From Rhizobium hidalgonense (GTDB taxonomy: Bacteria; Pseudomonadota; Alphaproteobacteria; Rhizobiales; Rhizobiaceae): 64,000 nt of DNA. The stretch covers positions 1 to 64,000 of the forward strand of contig NZ_LODW01000041.1 in assembly GCF_002914525.1 (NCBI RefSeq). Reading direction: 5' to 3'. The notes under the pieces were generated by a model. That model did no database searches. It saw only the letters and a program-made list of their open reading frames with translations, and had not been told where the DNA came from. This document shows, in pieces, positions 8,506-16,827 of this stretch (position 1 is its first letter; each line of letters opens with the position of its first letter). The position numbers and the translations under genes are program-made.

Positions 8506-9453
8506 ATGATCAACCTCCTCGCCCGCCGCTTCGCCGGTCTCCTGCTCACCCTTTTCATCGTCTCGCTGCTGATCTTCACCGTCATGGATCTCCTGCCGGG
8601 CGATGCCGCCTCGATCATGCTCGGCACCTCGGCAAGCCCGGAGACCATAGCGGCGCTACGTCACGATCTCGGGCTCGATCAGCCACTCATCCTGCGTTAC
8701 GGCCAATGGCTGGCCGGGGTACTCTCCGGCGATCTCGGCAATTCCCTGACCTATGGCGTCCCGGTCGCGGGATTGATCGTCGAGCGGCTGGCGGTGACGC
8801 TGCCGCTGGCATTGATGGCGGTCGTGCTTTCGGTGGCGATGGCCCTGCCGCTCGGGGTGCTGGCCGCCGCACGCCGCGGCGGTGTCTTCGACATCATCGC
8901 GACGCTGTTTTCGCAGATCAGCATTGCCGTGCCCGCCTTCTGGGTGGCACTGCTGTTGATCATCCTGTTTTCGACAATGCTCGGACTGATGCCGGCCGGT
9001 GGTTTCCCCGGCTGGAGCGCCGGTCTGTTGCCGGCATTGCAGGCGCTGCTCATGCCGGCCGTCGCGCTGGCGATGCCGCAGGCGGGGGTGTTGACGCGGG
9101 TGACGCGGTCAGCGGTGCTGGAGACGCTGCATGAGGATTTTGCCCGTACCGCCGTCGCCAAAGGTCTCTCACGCAACGCGGTGCTGTGGCGGCATGTGGT
9201 GCCGAATGCGCTGATCCCGATCCTCACCATGGTCGGCCTGCAATTCACCTTTCTGGTCGCCGGCGCGGTGCTGGTGGAAAACGTCTTCAACCTACCCGGC
9301 CTCGGGCGGCTCGCGCTCCAGGCACTTTCCCAGCGCGACATCGTCGTCATGCAGGATGTCGTGCTGTTCTTCGCAGCCATGGTCATCGTGGTGAATTTCA
9401 TCGTCGACCTCTCCTATCTGGCGATCGATCCGCGGATGAGAAAGGTGGCCTGA
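8506..9453 (+). CDS. ABC importer permease, DppB type
   Basis: Inner-membrane permease of the binding-protein-dependent peptide transporters, 315 residues. The first transmembrane helix starts at residue 8 (LLTLFIVSLLIFTVMDLLPG), followed by a periplasmic loop with LRYGQWLAGVLSGDLGNSL and about five further helices. The cytoplasmic EAA-like loop is TAVAKGLSRNAVLWRHVVPN, which docks the ATPase. ATG 8506 gives the usual N-terminus; the longer ORF from 8365 runs through the repeat and is rejected. It lies 3 bases before the partner permease. Confidence 0.92.
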   Translation: MINLLARRFAGLLLTLFIVSLLIFTVMDLLPGDAASIMLGTSASPETIAALRHDLGLDQPLILRYGQWLAGVLSGDLGNSLTYGVPVAGLIVERLAVTLPLALMAVVLSVAMALPLGVLAAARRGGVFDIIATLFSQISIAVPAFWVALLLIILFSTMLGLMPAGGFPGWSAGLLPALQALLMPAVALAMPQAGVLTRVTRSAVLETLHEDFARTAVAKGLSRNAVLWRHVVPNALIPILTMVGLQFTFLVAGAVLVENVFNLPGLGRLALQALSQRDIVVMQDVVLFFAAMVIVVNFIVDLSYLAIDPRMRKVA

Positions 9454-9456
9454 AGC

Positions 9457-10320
9457 ATGGCACCCCTGGTATCCGCCTCATTTGCAAGCCGCCGCCGTGT
9501 CTTCAAACTTAGCCGGCGAATGAACCTGGTTTTCGGAGCGGTGGTTGTCGGCCTGCTGGTTGCCGTGGCGCTGCTGTCGCTCGTCTGGACGCCGCTGCCG
9601 CCGGCAAAAATGCAGATCATCCACAAGCTGCAGCCGCCGCTCGCCTTCGGCCTGCTCGGCACCGATCAATTCGGCCGAGACGTGCTGTCGATGCTGATGG
9701 CGGGATGCTGGAATTCGCTGTCGGTGGCCATCACCGCGGTTGCGATCGGCGGGACGCTCGGCTCGATCGCCGGCATTTCGGCCGCGGCGATCCGCGGCCT
9801 TTTCGAAACGCTCCTGATGCGCATCTGCGACGTCATTTTCGCGCTGCCGCCGATCCTATCCGCCATGGTGCTCGGCGCCTTTCTCGGGCCCGGCCGCTTT
9901 ACCGCAATCACCGCGATCGCCGTCTTCATGATCCCGGTCTTTGCCCGAGTGACGCTTGCCACTTCGCTGCAGGCTTGGAGCCGCGACTATGTTATGGCGG
10001 CGCGCGCGATCGGCAATACACGCCTGACGATTTCGCTGCGCCATGTGCTGCCGAATATCATCAGCCAGATCATCGTGCACGGCGCCATTCAGCTGGGGCT
10101 GGCGATCCTGACCGAAGCTGGTCTCAGCTTCCTCGGGCTCGGCTTGGCGCCGCCGGCGCCGAGCTGGGGGCGGATGCTGGCCGATGCGCAAACCTATCTG
10201 GCGTTCGCCCCCTGGCTGGCGATCCTGCCCGGCCTTGCCATCGCGCTCACCGTCTTCGGTTTCAACATGCTCGGCGACGGTTTGCGCGATCTTCTGGACC
10301 CGCGCGAGATGCGACGCTGA
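9457..10320 (+). CDS. ABC importer permease, DppC type
   Basis: Second inner-membrane subunit of the peptide-type importer, 287 residues, with an N-terminal helix (residues about 27-47) and a core marked by LLGTDQFGRDVLSMLMAG, the typical DppC motif. The EAA loop is AARAIGNTRLTISLRHVLPN, and AGLSFLGLGLAPPAPSWG is the conserved C-terminal part. It forms a heterodimer with the preceding protein. Its TGA stop abuts the TCA (reverse stop) of the convergent NlpC/P60 gene, with no space for a separate terminator. No ATP-binding subunit follows, so ATPases must be supplied from elsewhere. Confidence 0.92.
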   Translation: MAPLVSASFASRRRVFKLSRRMNLVFGAVVVGLLVAVALLSLVWTPLPPAKMQIIHKLQPPLAFGLLGTDQFGRDVLSMLMAGCWNSLSVAITAVAIGGTLGSIAGISAAAIRGLFETLLMRICDVIFALPPILSAMVLGAFLGPGRFTAITAIAVFMIPVFARVTLATSLQAWSRDYVMAARAIGNTRLTISLRHVLPNIISQIIVHGAIQLGLAILTEAGLSFLGLGLAPPAPSWGRMLADAQTYLAFAPWLAILPGLAIALTVFGFNMLGDGLRDLLDPREMRR

Positions 10321-11178
10321 TCAGCCGGTCGGGCGGCGGTAGCCGGTCGGCTGCTCGTAGAGCCAGCCGATACGTTTGACGGCGGCCTCGAAATTCTCGC
10401 GCGCCACCGTCATGCTGTGGCCGTTGGCGTTCAGGATGGTTTCCGGATCCTCGAACACGGCAACATGGCCCTTCCAGAACACCAGGTCGCCGCGGCAGAT
10501 TTCAGAGCGGTCGATCGGCCGGCCAAGGCCGGCTGCCTGCATGTCGGTATCACGTGGCGCAGCTCTGCCGGTCATTAGCATCGCCAGCTGGACGAGGCCG
10601 GAACAATCGATGCCAAGGCCGGACCGTCCACCCCAGAGATAGGGCGTCTCCAGGAAACGGGCGGCGATCTCGACGTAATCGGCGCCGTCAAGCCCGCCGA
10701 TGGGCTGGACATGCCTGGCGAAGATCGCGGTTCCATCCTCCAGCATGACATAGCGATTGCCGCGCGCTTCCGCCTCGCCGGCCACATGGATGCGGCTTCC
10801 CATCGACAGGATGGCCTGGTGGGGTTTGCGCAGCTCCGGTTCCGGATAAAGGAAGGTCCGCTGCACGGCGACGATATGAGTCGGCGCCGGCCCGCCTTGC
10901 GAAAGCGCTTCTGCGGGGAGATAACCGACATAGCCGTCCGAAGCGGCTTTCACCCAACACCAGCCGTCGGCGCGATCGAACACCGTCACATCCTCGCCAA
11001 GAAGCAGTTCGGTATCGATGCCGCGCGCAAGGTTCGGTTCTGGGCGCAAGCCGGCGACCGGAACGGCAATGCGGGCCGGGGCGCCCTCGACGAAGCGCGA
11101 CGCCTCTACCTTGCCTTCGAGTCCCGCTTCGGCGAGATCGGGCCGATAGGCATGCAGGCGGCGGTCGAGCATCGTCAT
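10321..11178 (-). CDS. NlpC/P60 (C40) cysteine peptidase with SH3 domains
   Basis: 285-residue C40 peptidase. The C-terminal third carries the catalytic cysteine in GIDCSGLVQ and the histidine in WKGHVAVFED. The N-terminal two thirds (about residues 40-170) look like bacterial SH3 domains, as in enzymes that cleave gamma-D-glutamyl bonds of cell-wall peptides. No signal peptide is visible, so it may act in the cytoplasm on imported muropeptides. It lies 11 bases after the MarR-type gene and downstream of the M17 aminopeptidase, in a peptide-processing neighbourhood. The exact substrate is inferred from the family. Confidence 0.88.
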   Translation of the reverse strand: MTMLDRRLHAYRPDLAEAGLEGKVEASRFVEGAPARIAVPVAGLRPEPNLARGIDTELLLGEDVTVFDRADGWCWVKAASDGYVGYLPAEALSQGGPAPTHIVAVQRTFLYPEPELRKPHQAILSMGSRIHVAGEAEARGNRYVMLEDGTAIFARHVQPIGGLDGADYVEIAARFLETPYLWGGRSGLGIDCSGLVQLAMLMTGRAAPRDTDMQAAGLGRPIDRSEICRGDLVFWKGHVAVFEDPETILNANGHSMTVARENFEAAVKRIGWLYEQPTGYRRPTG

Positions 11179-11189
11179 TGGGATTCCTT

Positions 11190-11540
11190 TCAGAGCGGTA
11201 GCCGGCGGGCCTGATCACGGACGAGGTCGCCGAGCTTTTCCAGGTACAGCGCGCCGCCGACGGTCCGCTTGATGATCACGCTGCGCCGGTCGGTATCGTC
11301 GCGCACACGATCGACCAGGCCCATCTCGCCCATCGTGTCCAAGGCGCGGGTAATGACCGGCTTGGTGACATCGAGTGTCGCGGCAAGCCCGCGCACCGTA
11401 TGCGGCGGCGGCACCAGATAAATATGCAGCAGGATCGCCATTTGGCGCAACGTCAAATCGCGGTCATCGTGGCGGACCTGATCGAGCGCCACGCCGTGCC
11501 AGAGCCCCAGCGCCTGCGAGGCGGTCAGTTCGATCGGCAC
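11190..11540 (-). CDS. MarR-like winged-helix regulator
   Basis: 116-residue DNA-binding protein with a compact winged helix: LTLRQMAILLHIYL, then TVRGLAATLDVTKPVITRAL as the recognition helix-turn-helix, then RVRDDTDRRSVIIKRT as the wing. It is shorter than typical MarR proteins (about 140 residues). It sits between leucyl aminopeptidase and NlpC/P60 on the same strand, so autoregulation of this small unit is plausible. The upstream sequence has CGTTACGCTAACG near 11557-11569, an imperfect inverted repeat that could be its operator. Ligand unknown. Confidence 0.82.
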   Translation of the reverse strand: MPIELTASQALGLWHGVALDQVRHDDRDLTLRQMAILLHIYLVPPPHTVRGLAATLDVTKPVITRALDTMGEMGLVDRVRDDTDRRSVIIKRTVGGALYLEKLGDLVRDQARRLPL

Positions 11541-11714
11541 GGCCCCTCCGGAAAATCGTTACGCTAACGTTTCATTTTCCGGCAGTTGGCATTGACATGC
11601 AAGAGGCGGCAGGAATTGCCGCCCGGCAGGGTGAATAAAATTTTAACGATCGGCAGCGAGGGGCAATGCCTGAACCGGGATCATGCGATCGTCCCTCATG
11701 CCCTGGTGCAGCGT

Positions 11715-13106
11715 TCAGCGCAGGCTCTCGCGGATATGATGAAAGAGCGCGCGGATCGTCTGTGCCTCGCCGCCGCCCGGCGAATGCGGCCGCTCGGATT
11801 GAGCCCAGCCGTAAATGTCGAAATGCGCCCAGCTCTTCGCCTTGCCGACGAAACGCTTGAGGAAGAGGGCCGCGGTGATCGCCCCCGCCATGCCGCCGGC
11901 CGGCGCATTTGTCAGGTCGGCAAATTTGGCGCGGATATCCTTCTCGTAACCGGAATAGAGCGGCAAGCGCCAGATCGGATCGTCCGTTTCCAGGCTCGCC
12001 TCGGTCAGGTCATGCGCCAGATTGGCGTCATCGGTGAAGAAGGGCGGGAGGTCCGGACCGAGAGCGACACGCGCGGCACCCGTCAGCGTCGCCATGTCGA
12101 TCAGGAGATCGGGCTCTTCCTCGTCGGCATAGGCAAGCGCATCGGCAAGAATCAGACGGCCCTCGGCGTCGGTATTGTCGATCTGGACGGTCAGGCCCTT
12201 GCGGCTCTGATAGATATCGCCGGGGCGGAAGGCATTGGACGAGATGGCGTTTTCGACGACCGGGACGATAACACGCAGATCGACCTTCAGCTTGGCGTCC
12301 ATGATCATCAGGGCAAGCCCCATGACATTCGCAGCACCACCCATGTCCTTCTTCATCAGCAGCATGGAGGCGGCGGGCTTGATATCGAGACCGCCGGTAT
12401 CGAAGCAGACGCCCTTGCCGACGAGCGTCACCTTGCGATGGCCCTTCTTGCCCCAGCGCAGCTCGAGAAGGCGCGGCGCATCCGCGCTGGCGCGGCCGAC
12501 AGTATGGACCAGTGGGAAATTCTGCTCGAGCAGTTCGTCGCCCGTAATAACCGATACGTCCGCCTTGTAATGCGCGGCCAGGCCGCGAAAAACGGTTTCG
12601 AGCTGGTTCGGCCCCATGTCGTTCGTCGGCGTATTGATGAGGTCGCGGGCGAGGAAGACGCCGGCGAGCTGGCGCTTGATGTCGGCGCTGTCGGCATCGC
12701 GGGGGATCATCAGCGTCGCCGCCGGCGATTTTTCAGATTTGTAGCGATCGAAACGATAGCTGCCAAGACCAAAGCCGAGCGCCAGGCGGTTTGCCGTCAG
12801 CGGCGCGGTCTCGATGTGCCAATCGCCGGCTGGCAGCGCCCGGGCGAGCCTGCCAGTGATATAAGGCTGTTCGGACGGATTGGTGCCGAGGCCAAAAAGC
12901 GCGCCGCCGAGATGGCCTTCGGCCGTCGGGATCAGCAGCAGCGACCCGCTTTCGGCCTTGTAGCCAGCCCTGCGCGCCCAATCGAGCGCGATCGGATCGA
13001 TCGTGCCGGTCTCGATATGGGCAGGAGTGACGGCAAAGATCGGCAGCGTCGAGCCGCCCTTCGTGTTGAAAGGGGTCGGTCTCTCGATAAACTGATAGGG
13101 GGCCAT
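11715..13106 (-). CDS. Leucyl aminopeptidase, M17 family
   Basis: 463-residue cytosolic metallo-aminopeptidase with the M17 catalytic domain in the C-terminal half. Landmarks are LVGKGVCFDTGGLDIKPA (metal and lysine site), MKKDMGGAANVMG and the family signature NTDAEGRLILADAL. M17 enzymes form hexamers with two metal ions per active site and remove N-terminal leucine and other residues from peptides. The N-terminal domain is somewhat diverged from PepA. The gene starts just upstream of the MarR/NlpC pair (gap 174 bases) and supports the peptide-degradation theme of this region. Confidence 0.92.
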   Translation of the reverse strand: MAPYQFIERPTPFNTKGGSTLPIFAVTPAHIETGTIDPIALDWARRAGYKAESGSLLLIPTAEGHLGGALFGLGTNPSEQPYITGRLARALPAGDWHIETAPLTANRLALGFGLGSYRFDRYKSEKSPAATLMIPRDADSADIKRQLAGVFLARDLINTPTNDMGPNQLETVFRGLAAHYKADVSVITGDELLEQNFPLVHTVGRASADAPRLLELRWGKKGHRKVTLVGKGVCFDTGGLDIKPAASMLLMKKDMGGAANVMGLALMIMDAKLKVDLRVIVPVVENAISSNAFRPGDIYQSRKGLTVQIDNTDAEGRLILADALAYADEEEPDLLIDMATLTGAARVALGPDLPPFFTDDANLAHDLTEASLETDDPIWRLPLYSGYEKDIRAKFADLTNAPAGGMAGAITAALFLKRFVGKAKSWAHFDIYGWAQSERPHSPGGGEAQTIRALFHHIRESLR

Positions 13107-13251
13107 GATTGTCCTTCGGCGGTCGTCAGGGGATCGTTCCTTAACGGTCTGTTAGGGTTAACAGACTATTGCTGGAGCGAAGATTGCGTCAAACCTTTCC
13201 CTGTTCCGCTTCGAGGTCAGGCGCCGATTTCGGAATCCAGGGAAACGCGTC

Positions 13252-14082
13252 ATGCCGGCCTCGCTCACCACCACATTCACCAACCGTATCCTGCAGGGCG
13301 CTGCCGCATCGCTGATCGTCCTGGCACTCGCCGGCTGCTCGACGACCAAGGATCGGATGACGACAGGCTCGGTGCCGAAGCTCACCAAGCCGGTTGAGGA
13401 GATGGACGCGACCGAGCTGCGCTCGGCAACCGACCGGCTCGGTCAGGCCTATGAAAAGAACCCGCGCGATCCGGTCACCGGCGTCAGCTATGCCAATCTG
13501 CTGCGGATGAACGGCCGTGACGCGCAGGCGCTCGCCGTCATGCAGCAGGTGGCGATCAGCAACCCCGCCGACCGCAACGTGCTGGCCGCCTACGGCAAGG
13601 CGCAGGCAGCGGCCGGCCAGTTCCAGCAGGCGCTCGACACGATCGGCCGCGCTCAGACACCTGATCGTCCGGACTGGAAGCTGATCTCGGCGGAAGGCGC
13701 GATCCTCGATCAGATGGGCCGGGCAAGCGACGCCCGGCAGCGCTACCGCGACGCGCTCGACATTCAGCCGAACGAGCCCTCCATCCTTTCCAACCTCGGA
13801 ATGTCCTATGTGCTGACCGGCGATCTGCGCACGGCCGAAACCTATCTGCGCTCCGCCGCCGGCCAGCCGACCGCCGACAGCCGCGTCAGGCAGAACCTTG
13901 CCCTGGTCGTCGGCCTGCAGGGACGTTTCCCGGAAGCCGAGCAGATCGCGCGGCGCGAACTCTCGCCGCAGCAGGCCGACGCCAATGTCGCCTATCTCCG
14001 CGGCATGCTCTCGCAGCAGAATTCCTGGCAGAAGCTTGCCGCCAAGGACAAGGGTGCCGCTGGCGGCGGCAACACCAACTGA
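13252..14082 (+). CDS. tadD: Pilus assembly lipoprotein TadD (TPR)
   Basis: 276 residues, with a lipoprotein signal peptide ending in the lipobox LAGCS (Cys about 25). TPR-like repeats run from about residue 60 to 255 (for example NPRDPVTGVSYANLLRMNGR, QPNEPSILSNLGMSYVLTGD). TadD proteins are outer-membrane-associated and help secretin (RcpA/CpaC) stability or pilus assembly. The gene is convergent with the lysE-tadC-tadB end of the minus-strand cluster, which supports the assignment over other TPR lipoproteins. The C-terminus is Gly/Lys/Asn-rich. Confidence 0.85.
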   Translation: MPASLTTTFTNRILQGAAASLIVLALAGCSTTKDRMTTGSVPKLTKPVEEMDATELRSATDRLGQAYEKNPRDPVTGVSYANLLRMNGRDAQALAVMQQVAISNPADRNVLAAYGKAQAAAGQFQQALDTIGRAQTPDRPDWKLISAEGAILDQMGRASDARQRYRDALDIQPNEPSILSNLGMSYVLTGDLRTAETYLRSAAGQPTADSRVRQNLALVVGLQGRFPEAEQIARRELSPQQADANVAYLRGMLSQQNSWQKLAAKDKGAAGGGNTN

Positions 14083-14102
14083 CAATAGTCTTAACGGGGG
14101 TC

Positions 14103-14735
14103 TTAGCGGGCGCTCAGGCCTGAAAGAATGAGGCGAAGTCCAAGGCTGCCCATGACGGCACCGGCGGCCCGGTCGATCCAGCTCTTCGCCGCGAGATAAA
14201 GCCGCCGCGGATGGCGGGCCGAAAAGGCCAGCGCCACGATCGAATACCACCCCGCTTCCACCGCAAAGACGCCGAGCGGCAGCGCGATCATGAGATCGAG
14301 CGGCACCGACCTTGGCAGAAGCGCGGCAAAGAGGCTGGCATAGACGATGATGGTCTTCGGGTTGCTGAGCTGGGTCAGCAGCGCGGTCATGAAGCTGCGC
14401 CTCGGCGCGCGGTGGCTATCGCCGGCGTCGGAAACCTCCAGCGGCTGCGCAGCACCTCTCCAGATATTGACGGCGATATAGAGGAGATAGGCGCCGCCTG
14501 CGACTTTGAGCAGGATATAGAGCCATTCGAACTGCGACAGCAGCGCCGTCAGACCGGCGAGCGCCAGCACGGCAAAAATCACACCGCCGGCGCCCATGCC
14601 GAGTGCGGCCGCAAGACCGTCCAGCCGTGACCGCGAAATGGCAATCCTGGAGACGACGACGAAGCTCGGGCCCGGGCTCATCGCGCCGACCGCCAGGGCT
14701 GCCATGATGCTGATGAAAACGCCCGCGGAAGACAT
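14103..14735 (-). CDS. LysE family amino-acid exporter
   Basis: 210-residue inner-membrane protein with about six hydrophobic helices and the family N-terminal motif GAMSPGPSFVVVSRIAISRSR. LysE/RhtB proteins export amino acids such as lysine, homoserine or threonine by proton exchange; the substrate cannot be read from sequence. It starts 75 bases after tadC on the same strand, but its function seems unrelated to the pilus. The gap holds the palindrome AAATCGGAACCGATTT (14780-14795). Confidence 0.88.
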   Translation of the reverse strand: MSSAGVFISIMAALAVGAMSPGPSFVVVSRIAISRSRLDGLAAALGMGAGGVIFAVLALAGLTALLSQFEWLYILLKVAGGAYLLYIAVNIWRGAAQPLEVSDAGDSHRAPRRSFMTALLTQLSNPKTIIVYASLFAALLPRSVPLDLMIALPLGVFAVEAGWYSIVALAFSARHPRRLYLAAKSWIDRAAGAVMGSLGLRLILSGLSAR

Positions 14736-14779
14736 TCAAGAACCCTCGTTTGAGATCGAAGGTTACTGGATTATTCCTG

Positions 14780-14795
14780 AAATCGGAACCGATTT
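14780..14795. promoter_or_regulatory. 16-bp palindrome between tadC and lysE
   Basis: AAATCGG and CCGATTT with two bases between. The two-base loop is too tight for a good RNA hairpin, so a protein-binding site just upstream of the lysE start (14735) is the more natural reading. No regulator gene lies beside it. Confidence 0.35.
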
Positions 14796-14810
14796 AGACG
14801 GCGGCAAGAA

Positions 14811-15797
14811 TCAGAACTTGTCGGACACCTGGATGCCGGCCGGGCCGAGAATGACGGCGATCAGCACCGGCAGGAAGAACAGGATCATCGGCACCGTCAG
14901 TTTCGGCGGCAGGGCGGCCGCCTTCTTTTCCGCTTCGTTCATACGCTCGTCGCGTCCTTCCTGAGCGAGGACGCGCAACGCCTGCGCCACCGGCGTGCCA
15001 TAGCGGTCGGCCTGGATCAGCGCTTGCGTGACCGAGCGTACCAGCTCGATCTGCGTGCGCGTGGCAAGATTGTCCAGCGCCACCCGGCGATCAGGCAGAA
15101 AGGAGAGCTCGGCCGTGGTCAGCACCATCTCCTCGGCCAGCGGCGGCGACTGCTCGCCGAGTTCTTCCGACACACGACGCATCGCCGCTTCGATCGAGAT
15201 GCCGGATTCGACGCAGATCAGCATCAGATCGAGCGCATCCGGCCAGGCACGCTTGATCGAATGCTGACGCTTGCCCATGCGGTTCGAAATATAGATGTTC
15301 GGTGCGTAGAAGCCGAGATAGCCGATGCCGATGACGGCAAACAGGCGGATGGGCATGCCCCTCTCGGCGAGATTGCCGAGGCCGAAGACCCAGACGGCGG
15401 CAAGCGCCAGGAAGAGGAACGGCAGCAGGAAACGCGCGACGAGGAAGGTATTCAGCGCATTCTCCGAGCGAAAACCGGCGGCACGCAGCTTGTTGACGGT
15501 ATTCTCGTCGACGAGCGCCTTGCGCAGGTTGAAGCGCTCGACGATCTGGCGGACCGAACGATTATTCTGGTTCCTGAGCGAGGCCTTGCCGGCGCCGGGT
15601 TCAGCGTTCATGCGGGCGCGTTCGCGCGCGCGGATCTGCTCGCGCTCGGTCGAAACGGCCTTCATGCGCTTGTTGAGATCGCCGCGTTCGAAGAAGGGGA
15701 CGGCGATCGTATAAAACGTAGCGAAGACCGCGATCGCGACAAGGAGCGCGATCAACATGCTCGGATTGGTCAGGGTGGCGGCAAGGTCCTGCGACAT
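14811..15797 (-). CDS. tadC: Flp pilus inner-membrane platform protein TadC
   Basis: 328 residues, T2SS GspF-type fold. There is an N-terminal membrane segment (residues 12-30), a charged cytoplasmic part, two helices around residues 120-165, the conserved ICVESGISIEAAMRRVSEEL segment, and a C-terminal helix (VPMILFFLPVLIAVILGPAGI). With TadB it forms the inner-membrane base on which the CpaF ATPase works. It starts 15 bases after tadB on the same strand and is last in the pilus operon. Confidence 0.93.
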   Translation of the reverse strand: MSQDLAATLTNPSMLIALLVAIAVFATFYTIAVPFFERGDLNKRMKAVSTEREQIRARERARMNAEPGAGKASLRNQNNRSVRQIVERFNLRKALVDENTVNKLRAAGFRSENALNTFLVARFLLPFLFLALAAVWVFGLGNLAERGMPIRLFAVIGIGYLGFYAPNIYISNRMGKRQHSIKRAWPDALDLMLICVESGISIEAAMRRVSEELGEQSPPLAEEMVLTTAELSFLPDRRVALDNLATRTQIELVRSVTQALIQADRYGTPVAQALRVLAQEGRDERMNEAEKKAAALPPKLTVPMILFFLPVLIAVILGPAGIQVSDKF

Positions 15798-15812
15798 GGG
15801 GCGTCCTTCCGG

Positions 15813-16820
15813 CTAAATGTCAAAATTGACCATGTTGCGCATGACGAAGATGCCGATCGACATCCAGATCGCCGAAACACCCATGATGAAATGGCCGCGC
15901 GGATCGGTGAAGAGGATCATCATGTAGTTCGGCGAGGTGAGATAGACGAGGGTCGCGACAATGAAGGGCAGCGCACCGATAATGACCGCCGACGCCTTGG
16001 CCTCCATCGACAGCGCCTGGACCTTGGCCTTCATCTTCCTGCGCTCGCGCAATACCTTGGAGAGGTTGCCGATCGCTTCCGACAAATTGCCGCCGGCCTG
16101 CGATTGGATAGCGATGACGATGGCGAAGAAGTTGACTTCCTGGAGCGGCATATGGAGGGTCATGCGGGCGCAGGCGTCGGGGATGCTGAGGCCCACCTGC
16201 TGCGCCTCGATCACCCGCCGGAACTCGCTCTTCACAGGCTCGGTGCCTTCGGTGGCGATCAGACGGATCGCATCGTTGAGCGGCAGGCCCGATTTGATCG
16301 ACCGCGTGATCACATCAAGCGCATTCGGAAGCTCGTTGAGAAACTTGCTCTGACGGCGTTTGATCAGGAAGCCCACGACCCAGCGCGGCAGGCCGAGACC
16401 GGCGACGACGGCGATACCGATCATCACCATCAACGATACGCCGACGATGAAAGCCATGAGCAGCAGCACGCAGGCGAAGATGGCGCTGACCAAATAGAAT
16501 CTCCCGATCGTGATCGGCAGGCCGGCCTGCACCAGCCGGGATTTCATCGACAGGGTCTTCTTGGTCTTTTCGTGCTGGCGCTTTTCCAGATCCTTGAGAT
16601 TGTCCTGCACCGATTTCCGGCGCTTCGACATTTCCTGCACCCGGTCGCGGGCAGCCTTGACTTTGACCCGGTCGCTTTCGGCCGATTTGACGCGGTCGAT
16701 GCGGCTTGCCGATTTCTTGTCGGCTTCGATCCGGGAATACATCAAGGCATAGGCGACCGCCGCCGCCGAGACGGAGGCGAGGACGACGATTGCCAGCACT
16801 ATCGGATCAAACCCGAACAT
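15813..16820 (-). CDS. tadB: Flp pilus inner-membrane platform protein TadB
   Basis: 335-residue GspF-like protein paralogous to TadC. It has an N-terminal helix (residues 7-27), a lysine/arginine-rich cytoplasmic region (about 33-90) and paired helices (110-150). The domain core ITRSIKSGLPLNDAIRLIAT and QSQAGGNLSEAIGNLSKVLR is typical of this family, and C-terminal helices end near residue 330. It partners with TadC and the CpaF/TadA ATPase. Only 7 bases separate it from cpaF, so co-translation is likely. Confidence 0.93.
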   Translation of the reverse strand: MFGFDPIVLAIVVLASVSAAAVAYALMYSRIEADKKSASRIDRVKSAESDRVKVKAARDRVQEMSKRRKSVQDNLKDLEKRQHEKTKKTLSMKSRLVQAGLPITIGRFYLVSAIFACVLLLMAFIVGVSLMVMIGIAVVAGLGLPRWVVGFLIKRRQSKFLNELPNALDVITRSIKSGLPLNDAIRLIATEGTEPVKSEFRRVIEAQQVGLSIPDACARMTLHMPLQEVNFFAIVIAIQSQAGGNLSEAIGNLSKVLRERRKMKAKVQALSMEAKASAVIIGALPFIVATLVYLTSPNYMMILFTDPRGHFIMGVSAIWMSIGIFVMRNMVNFDI

Positions 16821-16827
16821 CTATCGC

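Noticed and set aside
11586..13397. 603-residue plus-strand frame opposite the leucyl aminopeptidase
   Set aside because: Antisense to a gene with the clear M17 signature; the frame also runs into tadD in another frame.
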